From Himantopus leucocephalus (lineage: Eukaryota; Chordata; Aves; Charadriiformes; Recurvirostridae): a stretch of DNA of 64,000 bases. Both the position numbers and the translations under genes were made by a program. The notes beneath the pieces were generated by a model. The model was not told the origin of the DNA and ran no database searches. It saw only the letters and a program-made list of their open reading frames with translations. Where the stretch lies: the NCBI GenBank assembly GCA_003993805.1, contig RSEF01000005.1:21029382-21093381 (forward strand), given 5' to 3'. Shown in pieces: positions 11,891 to 25,920 of the stretch (the stretch's first letter is position 1; each line of letters begins with the position of its first letter).

Positions 11891-14800
11891 TTAAGAAATG
11901 TAAAAGGTCGTTGTGTTCGACATCAGTACTGTTTAAATGCAATTCTTAGAAAAGTGCACAAAGGCAGTAATAGGTTATATTTTCTATCCTCTATTGCAGC
12001 TCGCCAGTGATGGATCAAGCTAGAACCTTGAAATGAGAACCCCTGTGTCCTACTCCCAGATCAGCTGTGGACCATGACTCCAAGCAAATCATGAGCACTT
12101 CTGGCATATACTTCATCTTCACTCGCTGTTAAAAGTAAAATTTGAATTCTATATAAAAAGAATCTGAATAATGATCAGACCATCACAGTAACTAAAAATG
12201 GGAAAGGTTCGTTTGCTTATCAGTCCATCCTCTAAAATTGTAGAAAAGAACTTGGGAAGTGAGTTTTTAAAAAAAAAAGATGAAGATTTTCTGTCAACTT
12301 CCTGTTTAAAATTAACAATTTTTTCTTGCTTAAGTAGCCCCTCTGCTGAGAATAAGGATTTTAATATCAACACTTTACTCTAAGATTTTCAGCTTGCTTC
12401 ATCTTCTGTTCATACAGCATTCAAAACTTTCTTTTAACAGCTAGTGAAGATGAAGCACATGCCAGAAATGCTCATGATTTGCTTGGAGTTATTCTTATTT
12501 CAATGTGCTTATTCTTCTTATTTCAATGTCCTTATTTCAACAGGAACTTGATAGAAAATCTCAAATTTTATTTGAAAATGGAAAGGTTATAAGCCAAGCA
12601 TGTTCCTTAGAAACAGAATATCAAAACTGACTCAATATCATGGTCAGCCATGGCCATTCTACCCACAAAAACAGATGTTGCAGTGTGTCTCAGGATACCT
12701 TGAAAAATAAAACTGTTCAGAGGGGTAATCTAGCAAGATTTACATTTAATGAATGAACACAGATATTTAGCTATATTCCTATAATATAGGAAAATTACAT
12801 TTGTCAGTAATACTTTTTAAATAGTAGAGGATATTAGAGAAAAATACGCTCTGCGTATCTGGTCTGCAGAAGCTTACCACAAAATGGGATTGAGGTTAAT
12901 GGTTAAAACAGATATAGATGAAAATAATAATCTAAAGGGAATTGTCAAAAATCTGTATTTCAAAAAAGTACAGAATTTTACCCATTGCTTTACCACTGAG
13001 TTCTTTGAGACTTCTTCTTCCAAATCAGATAATATCTATGATATATTGTTTTATAGGATCAGAAGAAATACAAGTTTAAAGTATATGCTGTTCCCCATTA
13101 AATTTGGACTGTGATAAAAGAAAAAGTGGAATTACTCAGGAAATAAGTAGTGCACCATATTAAAGGTCACAAGAGTATGAGGCACTGCATAGGGGGAAAA
13201 AAACCTTAAACTGTAATAAAGTTGCTCAATAATATAAGCAAAAAATACAAAATACTTCTATGCCATCAAAACTTCATGGGAGATTTTAAACTAATAGAAA
13301 GTACTTTGATCAAACATTAAATTTTCGCTTTAATCACTATAAACCTGATATTTGAGCAATAGCTTTGTCTTTGTTTCAACCTATGATATCCCTTTAAAAG
13401 AATCCCAATGCATATAATTAGTCTACTTTTCAACCTAGCTTTTAAAACATTTTTCAGAAAAACAAAGCAAAAAATACCCAACTGAGCTGCACAAAATGTA
13501 ATGTCAAAAAAGCAGCAGCCTATTCATATCATAACCAGTTTGAGTCTCCCTTTTAATGGGTACACTGAGCCACACCACATAACCTAAAGAATTGATTACA
13601 AAATGACCCTCAATGCGTTTATTTCTTTATAGAAAACTATTTTCAAAGTCAAAATGAAAAGAGATTGGTTGCATTTACGTATAATAAAATAAGGCATGGA
13701 CAGGATGCATGCTGGGTCCTGTATCATGTAATGCATAAGAATGAGATAGAATAATACAAACATTAAAATGTTCCTCATGTCCTCCTTTGTGTGCTCTGAC
13801 CACGGTCAAACAGAGATTTAGGCATTAAAATCCCATTGTAAGATGAGAATTCAGAATTTTAGCTATTGTTTTCTTTAAGCAAATCAATAAAAAAATGTCT
13901 AGGCTTGATGGCTACAAGGAACTTTTTGGAATTACAAATGAACTTCATCAGACATGCTGCCACTCCAGAAAGGGCAATGTCAAGGTCAGACTGGCAACAA
14001 AATAAGTGTGTAGTTGCAGATTGTCTATCACAACATCAAAGTCAACAGGATACATATTTGGCTACTATGTCAGAGAAAAAACACAGGGGTTTGCACTGAT
14101 GAATGTATTCATTCAGACCGCGGATTACCTGTTGTCTACACCATTCTTATGAAGCAAAATTCATGGGATAAAATCCCTAATGGAATGCAACACAATGGAA
14201 GCCAGTTAGGTTGGTCACTTTGTGTATACACTTTGTCCTTGATGGTGCTTCCTGACTGTCCCTTATAGAAAAGCAAGCTTGTCTAATTTCTTTGGATTTT
14301 GCTTTTCTTGTGAGTTCTAATATATTTTCCAGCTGACCTAAAGTGGCAGCTGCACTAAACTGAGAAGGAACAGTACATTTAAAATAAATGCCTTATTTGA
14401 AAAATTAAAACCCACTCTAAAGTTTCTGTATTTGTAGCAGGATTTTTTTCAAAACAGAAAAGTTGGTATTTCATTTCTGTTTTCCTTTAATAATGAACGC
14501 ATAAGTTTTCATGGTACTGGTGTATTTTGCTAATGTGGCACTGATGAGGCAAAGACTGTAAACAGATCTCAGTGAGATTAAAATTTATGCTGCCTGTGTC
14601 TCTCTTCAAAAACATTTAATGTTTTAGCAATGGCCACCCTCTGTGGTATGGTGAATTCTGTTACCATTCAAGTGGCAAGAGAGCAGTGTATTCACACTCT
14701 TTCACTATCAAAGAAATAAAATGCTGAACTCGGCCATGCCTGGTGTAAGCCATAAGAAACAGATCTGTTGCACATATACAGATCCCATATGCTGATGGGC

Positions 14801-15212
14801 TACGATAGTGCAACACAACGGGGAAAAAGTTAAGGAACTCCAGGAAAAGAAGCTGATCCCATTGCAATAATAAACTGCCCAGCCTGAAACCTGCTTCCTA
14901 GGTGTTCTTAAATTACCTCAGAGGAGGACCTTCAGGATCAGATCTATGCCAGATGAACTATTCTGGTAAACTACAAACAATCCACAGGTTAAATCACCTT
15001 TGTTTTTCAGGGAACACTCAGATATAAAGTGGTCATGGTGAAAATTTTCAGTTGCCGTAACCCCGGTCATTAGAAAAAAAACAAAATGCAAACACTTCCA
15101 GAATGTCCCTCAGTCTCAGAGAAGTTTCTCCCTGATTTAGTATAACAAGGAGATGGTAGGAGTATTAATCAGTTATTTGGACTTTGAAGCTAAAAGATTG
15201 TGCCCAAAGTTT
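11891..15212. other. Unannotated stretch
   Basis: AT-rich sequence with no recognisable gene or repeat. A small internal redundancy sits at 12489-12540, where 'cttatttcaatg'-like words occur three times. Open frames are all at most 84 codons and unrecognised. Confidence 0.5.
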
Positions 15213-15285
15213 AAGCTAATTGAGGAAGTGGCCAGAAATAATCTGGGAAGCTAATTGAGGAAGTGGCCAGAAATAATCTGGGAAG
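15213..15285. repeat. Perfect 35-bp tandem duplication
   Basis: A 35-base unit at 15213-15247 starting 'aagctaattgagg' is repeated without a mismatch at 15248-15282, followed by three more matching bases (aag). No other copy was noticed in the window. Perfect identity in otherwise unique sequence points to a recent duplication, a variable-number locus or an assembly artefact. Confidence 0.95.
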
Positions 15286-18200
15286 TTGTGTCTGTACTTA
15301 TATTTCCTATTCTGCAAAATGGAGTTTGTTATAGATTGTATAACAGAGAAGAGTTCATCTTTTCAATTAACTGACAATCATTTGTATAAACAGCAGATGT
15401 ATGAGGACACAGCCCTGATTTCATAATGAACTTCTGCGTGGGAAAATCTTCCCTAGAAGCTAGTATGCTACCAGATGGACAAGAAATCTCTTTTTATTAG
15501 GAGTTTCTCTCCAAATGAAGAGTCTTTCTCTTAAGGTGTTTAAAGGGGCTGATTTGAAACATCTTACAATCCATCTAACAAAAGTACGAGGATTGCTCTT
15601 ATTGCCTGATAAGTAAGACAGCAAACATGCACAATACCCAGAAAGTTCTTCTTTATCTCAAACCAGAGATTATTTCATGGTCACTTCTTTTCCAGCCTAT
15701 TACCTACAGGCAAACATTGACAGCCAAGCATGGTAACCTGCAGGTTTGACTAAAAATAAACCACCTAGACAGAGCATTTTTTGTGTCCTCTCTTACCCCT
15801 GCTTAGGCTGCAAAGCCAAGCCATTTTCTACGTACACCTAATAATTAAGTAAAGACTTCTGCTATGGTTGTGTAAACGTCTTCTCTTCCTGGTTTGGCAA
15901 CCTTCCAATAAACCATAGGAATCTATATATACAATTATACATATATATACTTAGAGGAAATTTCATTTGGTCTCTGCTTTTAAGCTATGGTGGGCCCTTT
16001 TATTCACACTGATATTCATGTAGCACATTGCAGGTGTGTTGTTGGAAGATAGCACACAGGGAGAAATATATGTCCATGAAGGAAAATATTTTACCTCATT
16101 TCAGTGATGAAAATTAGTGAAGTTTTTCTTTCCCCTCAGAGTCAAACTGCCGTTTTAAATTACCTGATAAATTAAATTACATACTAATATTCTACATGCA
16201 ACAGTATGATCTTTTATATAGATATGAACTGAGAAAGAATGGGGGGAAATATTTGACTAGTGCTATTCAACATTGAAAATCTGAAGTTTATTTCAATATT
16301 ACTGTACTCGATATTGTTGTAATCAATTGTACTACTTGTATTGTTGTACAGATTTCTGTTCTTAATAAGTGTGAGATTTTTGTCCTATGTCTTTATGAAG
16401 CAAAGAAGAATATTTTTTCAGGACATAAGATATGTCATTCTCCCCTCAAGTTTATATTGGTGCCCTTTGAAATTGAAAGGATTAATATATTTTCTGAGAT
16501 GGGGTATTTAGCAGGAGTAATATACTGAACAACTTGGTGTAAAGGAATTATCAAGAACTTTCCATACCTGAATAAAACCACCTCATAAAAATGACATAAT
16601 GATGCTCAAAAAATATAAAAAGCAGCAGATCATGGTACAGAACTTGGTATGAAGAGCAGAGATACCCGGATACTCTGGTAAAAATTGGCTGCAAGACATG
16701 GAGGCAGGTGGATTGGATATTAAATAGAATATTTTTTTCACAATAATAATAAAGTGGTGGGGAGAATACTAGGACTAACAGTTCAATGCTATACTTTTTG
16801 TATACAGGTCACAGTGAAGGCAGATGGGTTAGATATGCTGAGCTGTTCTACGTGCTGACAGTTGAAGATCAACTACACCTGGGTACCTTTTGGTTGCTCT
16901 ATTGCATTAGTAACACTGTGTGTGAAATTGGTGATACGTCATCTGAGCAGCTCAGGCTTAGTGTTTGTTTGGGATGGACTCATCTCTATTCCTTTGCAAT
17001 ACAGAAGACAGAACTTTTAAAGTTCTCTGTTACTTTATGGTGTTAATGAAGCTATATTTATATTACCCCTCTCACTGGGGTTTCTCTCTTGCTTTTCTGA
17101 ACACAGAACATCTGTGTTTTATTGAAGCTGATGTATTTCTGATGCAGTAAATGCCAATTTCTACAAAAATCTTTTACCTCAAAAGACTTCCAGTTTGTTC
17201 TACTTACTAAAATTAGGCACAGCAACTCCCTTGTAGTAAACTACCTTTTTTCCAGAGTGAAAACTCTGTAAGCTACAATGCTACTTGTTAAAGGTGAAGT
17301 TTGTTTTTTCACCTATTGTTCTCAGAACTGTCGCAGAATATCTAGAGTTCTAAAAACATCTTTATGTGGTCTTACTTGGTCCAACAAAATTTTATCAGAA
17401 GAATATTTGGGAAAAGAAATCCTCTACCTTGGACTCTTCCAATATTCCTACTGAGATTTATATACTATTGAACAAGGACTATTTCACCTACAGAGGTACT
17501 ATTTGTTCTTACCTTACATTAGAAGTAAAGTTGTGATTCTAAATATTTGTTTCCTCCTGACTTTTTCAAGGAGAGATTTCTTATTTCTAATGGCTTGCAT
17601 GTTCAACAAGAAAAGAAAAGTGTCTTTACCAGTGACATGTAACATTTTTACATAGCTTCTGCACATGTCACTCTAAGGACAAAAAGTCTTCATACACACA
17701 TTCTATCTCTCATCTAAAATAGTAAAAAAAGAAAGATAAACTCTTGGAAGGCACTAACATCAGTTACTAAGCTGCAGGGAACAGATGCATTTCTGTTTTA
17801 GTTCAATCTGTATGATAGATTTAATTGGTTATATTTATACTTAGGACAAACAGAAAATAAGAATTATCAAACTGATGGGTTTTCAGGGCATATCAACAAT
17901 TTTCAGAATGATCTGTTGTTATTTAATTCAGAGCAAGCAGGTATTACTGAAGGAGATACAAAGATTTGGCACAGAAGAAAACCTGGGAAATATTTTTCTT
18001 TTGGTCTTAAAACTAAAATTGCAAAGTTGCTTGAGGAGCAGCCTGTGACACTATTTTCTTATAAATTAATAACTTCCAAGGCACTTTGAAATATGGATAT
18101 GGAACAACTGAAGGAAAATTTGGATTCCAGAGTAATCAGGTGGTAATCTCATTTTGAGATGTGTTTTTACACTGCTTTTTTAAAACTTACTTGTATTCTA

Positions 18201-19467
18201 AAACCCAAGAATATAGTGGTGGAAAGAAAAGAGCAAGAAGGGTATGCAGACCTTTACTCTTCAAAAGATTGCCTTGCATTAATTTCCATTTTTATTTCAA
18301 GTCATTCTTTGCTAAGATACTCTTTCTAGATACTTTTAAGTTCATGTTCTACTTAACAGTGGGAGGTATGAAAGAAAGAATGAGAAGAGATCGATTCATA
18401 GTAGACTGATGACTTTGAAGATGTTTTAGCAAGAAACAGTTCTTTCACACATTTTTGATTTGACACATTTACTACGTAGAGCTTTTTACTACGTAAAAGA
18501 ACCACTCCTCTGTAAACTTTCTTGTGTGATGGAAAACATTGAATCAAACGCTGCTCCAGTCTGTACACCAATGTGTGAGCCAACACAAGCAGGACACAGG
18601 AACAACCATGAAACCATAGCTGAAATGCAGAGTAAATTTAATCTTGATACTTCACAAACCGGAGGATCTCCAAAATGGCACCCGGGCAGAGGCACACAAG
18701 TGGGAACGCAGGCACCGCAGAGCTCAGTCCTTGCTAGAGAGAGTCCTTCTTAGTGAGAGAGTCCTAGCTAGTGAGAGAGAGAGTTCAAACATACTGTTCT
18801 CGCCAGTATATGAGGGATTCAAGCAGGTGTAGTTTTCCACTGTGCTTTGATCTTCTCCGACACCAGGGCAGGAATCTCAGGCATGTTCGATAACGTGTCT
18901 CTGAGTCCACCACAGGCCTATGTTTTCTAAGTGCAGATGTTCTACTTGTTGAGCACATATGATCAAACAACAATTAGTGTGATATATGTGTTTTCAAACA
19001 CTCCAGGTGCAAGTCATTTGAGCATATCTACAATTGTCCTCACCGATCTTCTGCTGTTTTCCCACAACCAAAAATGCTGAACTTCTGCTTTTTCCAGTTC
19101 CAGTGGAATGAACAAAGGACAGCCATGTTGGGGTATCCCATCCCAACTTTTTTTGATGTGAAGTATAGAGTCCAAATGATCTAAGCAGAAAAATATATGT
19201 GGAACAAGTCAGGTACAAAATACTAACTTAAATAACTTTCAGTTGGATTACCAGTGTAGTAGCTGAGAAACTGATCTGAGGCTGAATGCAGAAGCTGCTT
19301 GAGAGCTAGTTGGTTTTTTTCTTTGTTGTTGTTCTTGGTTTGGGGTTTTATTTTTTTTTAATCTTATAACACACATTTCACCTGAGCAATACTAAATCTA
19401 GGAGTGAGATGCATACAGATTAGAAAAGTAATCAGAATTAAGAGACATTGTGATGAATGCTCTACTC
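15286..19467. other. Unannotated stretch with a small CpG-bearing patch
   Basis: Mostly AT-rich sequence without recognisable features. The part at about 18540-18930 is GC- and CpG-richer than its surroundings (ccgg, cccggg, acgc and ccgc words) and contains a short purine-rich repetitive bit at 18733-18784, where 'tagtgagagag' occurs twice. It may be an inserted element of unknown family. Two 'ttactacgta' words lie close together at about 18469-18496. No coding function is supported. Confidence 0.4.
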
Positions 19468-19720
19468 CAGGGATTCTCAGCATTTTAAATTAAGGATTTA
19501 CTTTACCTTTTGAAAAAAATCCTTGAGCTATGTACTGCTCCTACATTGGCTTTCATTTACAACAACAACCTAGAAATTTATCTGAACTTTTACTTCCTCT
19601 TATTACTATTGCTTCCTCTTTTTCTCCTTTTTTGCATTTTTTCTTTCTTGAATATGGACAAGTATTCCTTTTTGCAGACCACCTGTCAAAGTCTCATGGA
19701 CCATAGTCTGAATAACACTG
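19468..19720 (+). mobile_element. Old non-autonomous hAT (Charlie/MER5-like) DNA transposon
   Basis: The left end reads 'cagggattctcag' and the right end, reversed, reads 'cagtgttattcag'. Nine of the first 13 bases agree, and both resemble the CAGTGGTTCTCAAA-type ends of hAT-Charlie elements. Before the right end, 'ggaccatagtctga' recalls the 'ggaccac...tttgagaac' text of that group. The 8-bp flanks are ctctactc and ctctagat. They share the first five bases, and the right one fits the nTCTAGAn target preference of hAT-Charlie. The element is 253 bp with a T-rich core and no transposase frame, so it is a MITE-like copy. The strand is arbitrary. Confidence 0.6.
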
Positions 19721-22700
19721 CTCTAGATATACTAACTAGAGAGAGTATCTAGGTGATACTTTTACAAGAGAACGGCAAGAGCAGTTCTGTAATCTTCGTA
19801 AGAACAAGAAGTTCAGCAGAAAATGCAAAACAAAAAAAAAAAGATCTTGCAAACCCAACAATTTTGGGCAACCTCCTGTAAACGGAAATGCAGACGAGAA
19901 AGGAAAATTAATCTCTCAGCTACAATACACAGGTTGTTAGGCTGGCAAATAAACATTTGCCATTTGAGCAATTTGAGTATTATCTTAATTTCTGTGGACT
20001 TTCGGAACTGTAATGTAGGGTTTAAAACTAGGTGCAGACACACAAAGACATATAGACAGAAGACACCAGGAAAACCTACAAGCCATAAATACAACATTTA
20101 TATTTTTACACTTGATGTAAGCTTTTTGCCTTCTGTGTTCAAACAATATGAATTATTATACAAACAGGCCTTGATCAGACAAGGAAATAGCTAGTAACTT
20201 TTCATCCCTAGAAGACCTTTCTGCATTTGCAGATGTTCATATTCAAGAAGTGGAAAAAGCTTGTTCGCTGCCATTCTTTGAGAGAATATAGTGGCTGAAA
20301 ATGGAAAAGAAGCTGGAATTCGTATCTTTTTACACATCTGTAAATAAAAAAAAGACCTGTTTATTTCTAATAGTTCATAACCATATGTTATCCTCATACT
20401 ATAATTTTATTAAAATGGAAAAGCTAATTTTAATTTCTCTTTTGGGACCATTTCTGGACTGTTTTGTTAGTGATGGGCTTAGAGTTCTGTACCTTGTTAT
20501 TTTTTTGGGCACTGCAATGGGGTGGGTACTGAAAACAAATAAAAAATTTGTGGTGTGAAGGTAATTTAGAAAAAGCACTCTACATACCAGTAATATTCTA
20601 CTGATCATTATTTTTCATCTCCGTTTTCTAGACATCATATCTTCTTCCTAGTCTATATAACCCTAACAGTTCATAGGGATCTTAGGGTAGATGCACAATT
20701 AGTAACAGCAGGGGTTTAATTAAGAAGATACAGTGAAAACTTAGTTTTATACAAATGACAAACAGAGTAAGTGTGATTCTAAAAGAAACCTTAGGCAAAT
20801 TGCATATCCCTGCCTTTAATTGAATTACGTATTCCCCCTTGCCAGTTCACATAGAAGAGACTTTCTTTACTGATCACAGGATGCGTGCTGCACAGCTTGT
20901 TGGTGACAAAAATCCACAATGCACTGTGTACAAAACCCACAATCTGTTTGTATCACACAACACTACTTTTCACACATACATTAACATGTTCTACCTTGAA
21001 AATCACAGGTTAAGGGAAATGAAACATTCTCTCCATGCTTTTCACGTCTTTCTTACTCATTATCTGTCTAGGTTTGCTGATAGTTCTTTTCTTTTAAGAA
21101 TTTGATTCTTAAGAATATGCTTTTTCTATGTATGGTAGATTCAAAACAACAGGATCATGAATTCGATTAGGGATTTAACAAACTCCCACAAAGATAATCA
21201 TGATTATTATTGAAATCTTCCCATCCATGGTTACAAGAGGAGAAGGATCAGTAACCATTCTGAAGTCAAAAACATTGGGCTAGAAAAAGTAATTCTAAAA
21301 GTTCTCTAAATCAGCTAAAATGGATGAGAAAAGAACATGCTGAAATTAAAAATTAGACTTCAGTCTACCTGAAACATCTTTAACTGTAAGTTTCCATTAA
21401 CTAATTGCTTTTGAACTCACTGAAAATCTTTAACAAAAAAAAGAGTTTAACTGAGATCTATGTTTTTCCAGTGTGAATGATAGAAAGCTAGCAGAACTAC
21501 CAGCACAGTTCCAATTTCCAAAGGAAACAAATATCAAAACCAGAAGTTATCCTGATCTTTAAAGAGCCTTTACATTGAATACATTGAGATCATTAAGCTG
21601 TCCCCAAAATATTTGAAAGAATGACATGCAGACATGTCTGTTCCAAGGAAAATGTTCTTAGGGAAATAAGATGACCTGATTTACATCTCTACAAGTTTAC
21701 ACTTGTCTTTGCTCAACACTTTAAAACCTTTTTTAGCTTGTTAAAGATGCAGTGAACCACCTGGGGTTCTCATTTATCATGCATTTCAAAAAGCTGCATG
21801 TAAAAATTAACTGGTATATCTGTGTTTATAAAATTCTTAACTTAGATGGAGACGATCTATCAGCAGATCACCCTTTGAAAGCCCAGAAAAATCACCATTT
21901 TGGATCAGAATTAAATAGAAGTGACTTATGGTTTTCTTGATTCCTACTTCAAGAACATTACTTCAGTGAACCTGCCATAGTAGAAGCTTTGCTGGACACA
22001 TTTCATTATAATGCAGATAAATTTATGGAATCATTTTAGAATTTTCTTTTGTTTCCAGTCACAAATGCCTACAAAGATTAGTACCTATCCCATCTATGTG
22101 GCAAACATAACAGTATAAGCAATTTGAGGTGTGGCATAGCACATAGAGTAGGGCTAATGTCTTCTGACGTTTTACACCGTACATTTTTGGATTAAAAAAT
22201 GCGCACCTCAACATGCTTATTTGTCTTCATTGACTGATGAAGCTACATGACTAGTTTTTGGGCAGCTAATATTGCTTAAGGTTTATAGGAGTCCTAAATC
22301 ATATTTTTTTTATATCTCTATATGTGGAAAAAAACAAACCAAACTAGAGCTTTAACTGGCTAATAACTACCTTTTATGTAATGTTTGTTCTGAACTTTGA
22401 TTTTATGATGATAAACATTTAAGATTATGTCTATGTTGGTTACATTGTTTTAATTTTGAAGTTGTAAAACAGGTGAAATAAAAGAAGCTAAAGTGACCCT
22501 TAGAAATATTAAGAAAAATCATCAAAACTTTTAAGAAATGCTGCATAACCTGATTTTTTTTCGTATCAGTTTTCATGTGTTTGTGATTTCCCTGCTTGCA
22601 GCTGGCACCAGAGGCCCAAGCAGCTACTAGCATGTCACATGCTGTTCTCCTACTGAAGTGGCCAGGTTAAATGTCCAAATGAGACAAGTATTGAAACACT

Positions 22701-25439
22701 GAATTTTGTGCAACAATGATGTGCTCAAAAGACAAAAGCAAGTTGGTTTTTTTTTCTATTCCTACTTTTTAAGAAGGCTGAGGACCCTTGACAAATACTC
22801 TGCAATCCTATGTTACAGACCATCACTATGTGGAGCATCACAGCTAGAGCAGGAATTGAATTCTGATGTGCCTTTGATGAACACACAGGCATTTAATGAT
22901 GAAGGTTAAAGAGACAACCTTATCTGTCTGTGCTTAACATCAAGAAGAGGTAATTGAGTAACTCTCAGTCTGTCCAGAAGAAGGCAGAAAACACATTTCA
23001 TAAATCAAGATTGCTGACTTTTCTTTAGTATGCTTAGTTTTTGTGTCTTCCCACATCCCACAGCAGTTGTACATTTCCTGTCTCTAGTCTTTTTAGCCAT
23101 AAGTTTACCCAAAAAGTCTTAATTTTGTTGTGTATCCTGATGAGTCCCATCTGTGATCACATGCATTTCCTTTCAATCAAGATATAAAATAAATAACAAT
23201 AAAACAACGCACTTTACTTCTTGAAAGTGTTGGTCAGACATTGTGAATTAAAATCAGTGATCATTTTACCCCCACTGTAAGTGTCAGAACATTAGGCTGG
23301 TGTCTTGTCTGAGTGCCAAGTGTACATTTATATACCACGTATCTGAGTTTCCTTTAAAGTTGAAATAAGATGTACTTATATCCCCAGTTTTTCCTCCCCT
23401 TAAATAGTACTGTTTAAAGACTGTCAATTTACGTGGCAAATGTAGAGTTGCATTTCAGTAATGGAAGCAGTCATCCTTTTCAGACAGTATTGGCTGATGT
23501 TAAATTTGAAGATTATGTGTTTATAACTTTTGAAAGTCAATCAACTAATGAACAATTTTAAGCAATAGGTATCTTTTTTTTTTTTTATTTAGAGTCTGTC
23601 GATCACCCAGTAGCACAGGTCAAAAGGGAATTTCTTTTTCTTTTATTTTATTTGATTTCTTTTTTCTTATTTCTTTTTCTTAACTCATTTCAGTGGAATT
23701 ATCTGGGCAGATCAGATTATTATAGTGTGAGTATGTGCACAGAGAAAAGAACTGATCAATTAAAAAGATGGGTTAAATGAGTTTTTTAGCAGACCAAGGG
23801 ATTTCTTTTTAAGTAAACAATTCTTTTTTAAAGTTGTTCACACTCCAAAAATCCTTCCTTTGCAACAAATACATGCAATAAGATTATTCAAAACACATTA
23901 AATTTTTAAACCATTTTTTTCTTGCAAAACATTTCAAAACTATGTATTAGACTTACAGGTTTAATTAAGATTCAGAATAGAAGGGGAAATTTGAAATGTG
24001 AGTGCACATTAGCATTTTCGTTTGAAGAAGGAATGTGCTTTTGAAGTGAGTCTCCAATCATCTCCATTTGCCATGCTTCTGTTCACATGGTGGAGAAATC
24101 TTGGAATGCACGACATGAATTTCATTCAGGAAAAAATGAGCTAAGAAATGCAGTCCCAGAGCATATGAATTGTATTCCAATTACTAACAAGCATTCAGTG
24201 TCATGTGTTCTTCTTACAGCAAAAGGGATACCATGTTTTGTAATATTTGAGGAATGTACAGGATGCTGTAATCATATAGTTTAGTAACACCAGAGATATA
24301 AGTATATTGGATCCTAGTAGTTGCAAGAGGACTCCATATGCTACTGCAAGGCTTTTCCTTTTACTGCAAACCTTTCCATTTCTCTATCACACCCATGGAC
24401 CATTTGCTACTTGGAAAAAATGTTGCAAATTTTCATCTTAGTATTTATGGGATTAAAGTGTCCAGAAGCAATACGTTTATATTGTCCTGGCTGTTTTTTG
24501 AAGCACTATGAATATCTGGGAAGTTTCTACATCCATTCAAGGATTCTTTGACATGAACACCTAATAGCTCCCCTCCTTCTTGTAGGACACTGTGCAGCTG
24601 TCTGAGCTAAAATGTCAGATGAACAGTAGAAAGTGGTGCTGAAACCTAGATGATGACTAATCCTTTCTGAACAGTCTAGATAGATGGCAGAGCTTTGACT
24701 GCCTCAAGTTTTTTGATGGGCTACCTGCCATCCAGAGGTGGTACAAAAATTTCAGTGGGATGAGGAGAGAGGGTGAGCTACAAGAAGACTTAATGGGAAT
24801 CCCAGTTCCTAGGGGTCTTTATCCAAAATAATGAAAAACGAAGAAAAAGCATATCCCCACATGAATGACTGCAGATCCACAGCGTGAAAAAAGAGGGATG
24901 ACTGAAATGGCTGTAACCTTGGGAAGGTGATGCAGAAAACAAGAAACACCTCATAATGAGACACAGGAATCTGACTGGCACCATCGGCACAGTCTATATT
25001 AACACAGCTTCACTGAGGAGACAAATGATTTTTCCAGTCTCGGAAAATACACGTGTATTGGAGTGTGACACGAGATTGTTCTGCCTGGGTTCCCTGTGTC
25101 AGATTAAAAAGGTTCTATCTGCACATTTGGGCACCAAAAGACTGAATTTTACATTTTTACAGACAGAAATGGCCCACTATACACAGAGAGATACTGTTTT
25201 ATGAAATACAGTACCTGTAATTAAAGGTTAATCCTTGACTTGCCAACAAGGAGTGTTGCAGTCAAAGGCAAGAAATTTGGGATTTAATTAAAATTTAAAT
25301 TTGAGCTTTCTGCTCAAAACAGATATCCTGTAAAAGAGAAATCTGAAAGAGAGACCAGTAGTTTTGTAGACATCTATCATAGAAACAACTTTAAAGAACA
25401 AACTGGAAAGGATCCATTCTCTTGCCTGAAGGCAAGATT
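19721..25439. other. Unannotated stretch with T-rich tract
   Basis: No gene or transposon is recognised. At 23571-23695 there are a run of 13 or more T and then a pyrimidine-rich tract dominated by T, C and ttattt words. It is low-complexity and could be the reversed A-tail of an old retrocopy, although no body was recognised next to it. Open frames are at most 123 codons, and those at 19813-20194 overlap on both strands and look like chance. Confidence 0.5.
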
Positions 25440-25920
25440 AATTATGCCTGTGTCATTTCTGCTTAATAATTGCTTGAACTCTTCTTAAAAGTTTCCAATG
25501 ATTGAGACTCCATCGATGGTGGTTCCAGAGTCTCACCAGCAAATTCTCTTCTACATTTTAGTAGTTTCACTGGTAGGAATATTTTAAGTGTTCTCCTTTA
25601 ACCAAGTCCCTTCTATTATAATTTAAGGCACTTCCCTCCTACCCTTCTGGAAATATTCCTTTCCTCCATAAGCTACATTTTAAGTACTTTGAAAATGTTT
25701 CCTTTTTCAATCTTTCCATAAAGGGTATATTTTCTAGTTCTATAATTGTTCCAGCTTTCTAATATAATTTCTGGAATCTTTTCAATCAGTCCACAACCTT
25801 CTAAATTGCAGAATCTAGACACAGTACTTCAATTTAGGGACTCACTAGTATGTTTTATAGAGAAGCTACCTCATTTATGTGATGATTTTCCTGCCTGTTA
25901 CTTTGTTCATTTCCTGAAAT
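25440..25920 (-). mobile_element. Ancient CR1-clade LINE relic, minus strand
   Basis: Reading the plus strand as the reverse of a LINE, the order of words is that of the reversed CR1 3' half. 'gattgagactccatcgatgg' lies near 25503, a 'ttttaagtactttgaaaatg' block near 25679, 'tttttcaatctttccataaa' near 25704, 'tctagttctataattgttcc' near 25733, 'ggaatcttttcaatcagtcc' near 25772, then 'gacacagtacttcaattta' near 25818. The family normally has 'tttctcaatctttcctcataggt', 'ctggacacagtactccag' and similar words at these points. Divergence is heavy and no frame survives. Boundaries are approximate. Confidence 0.7.
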
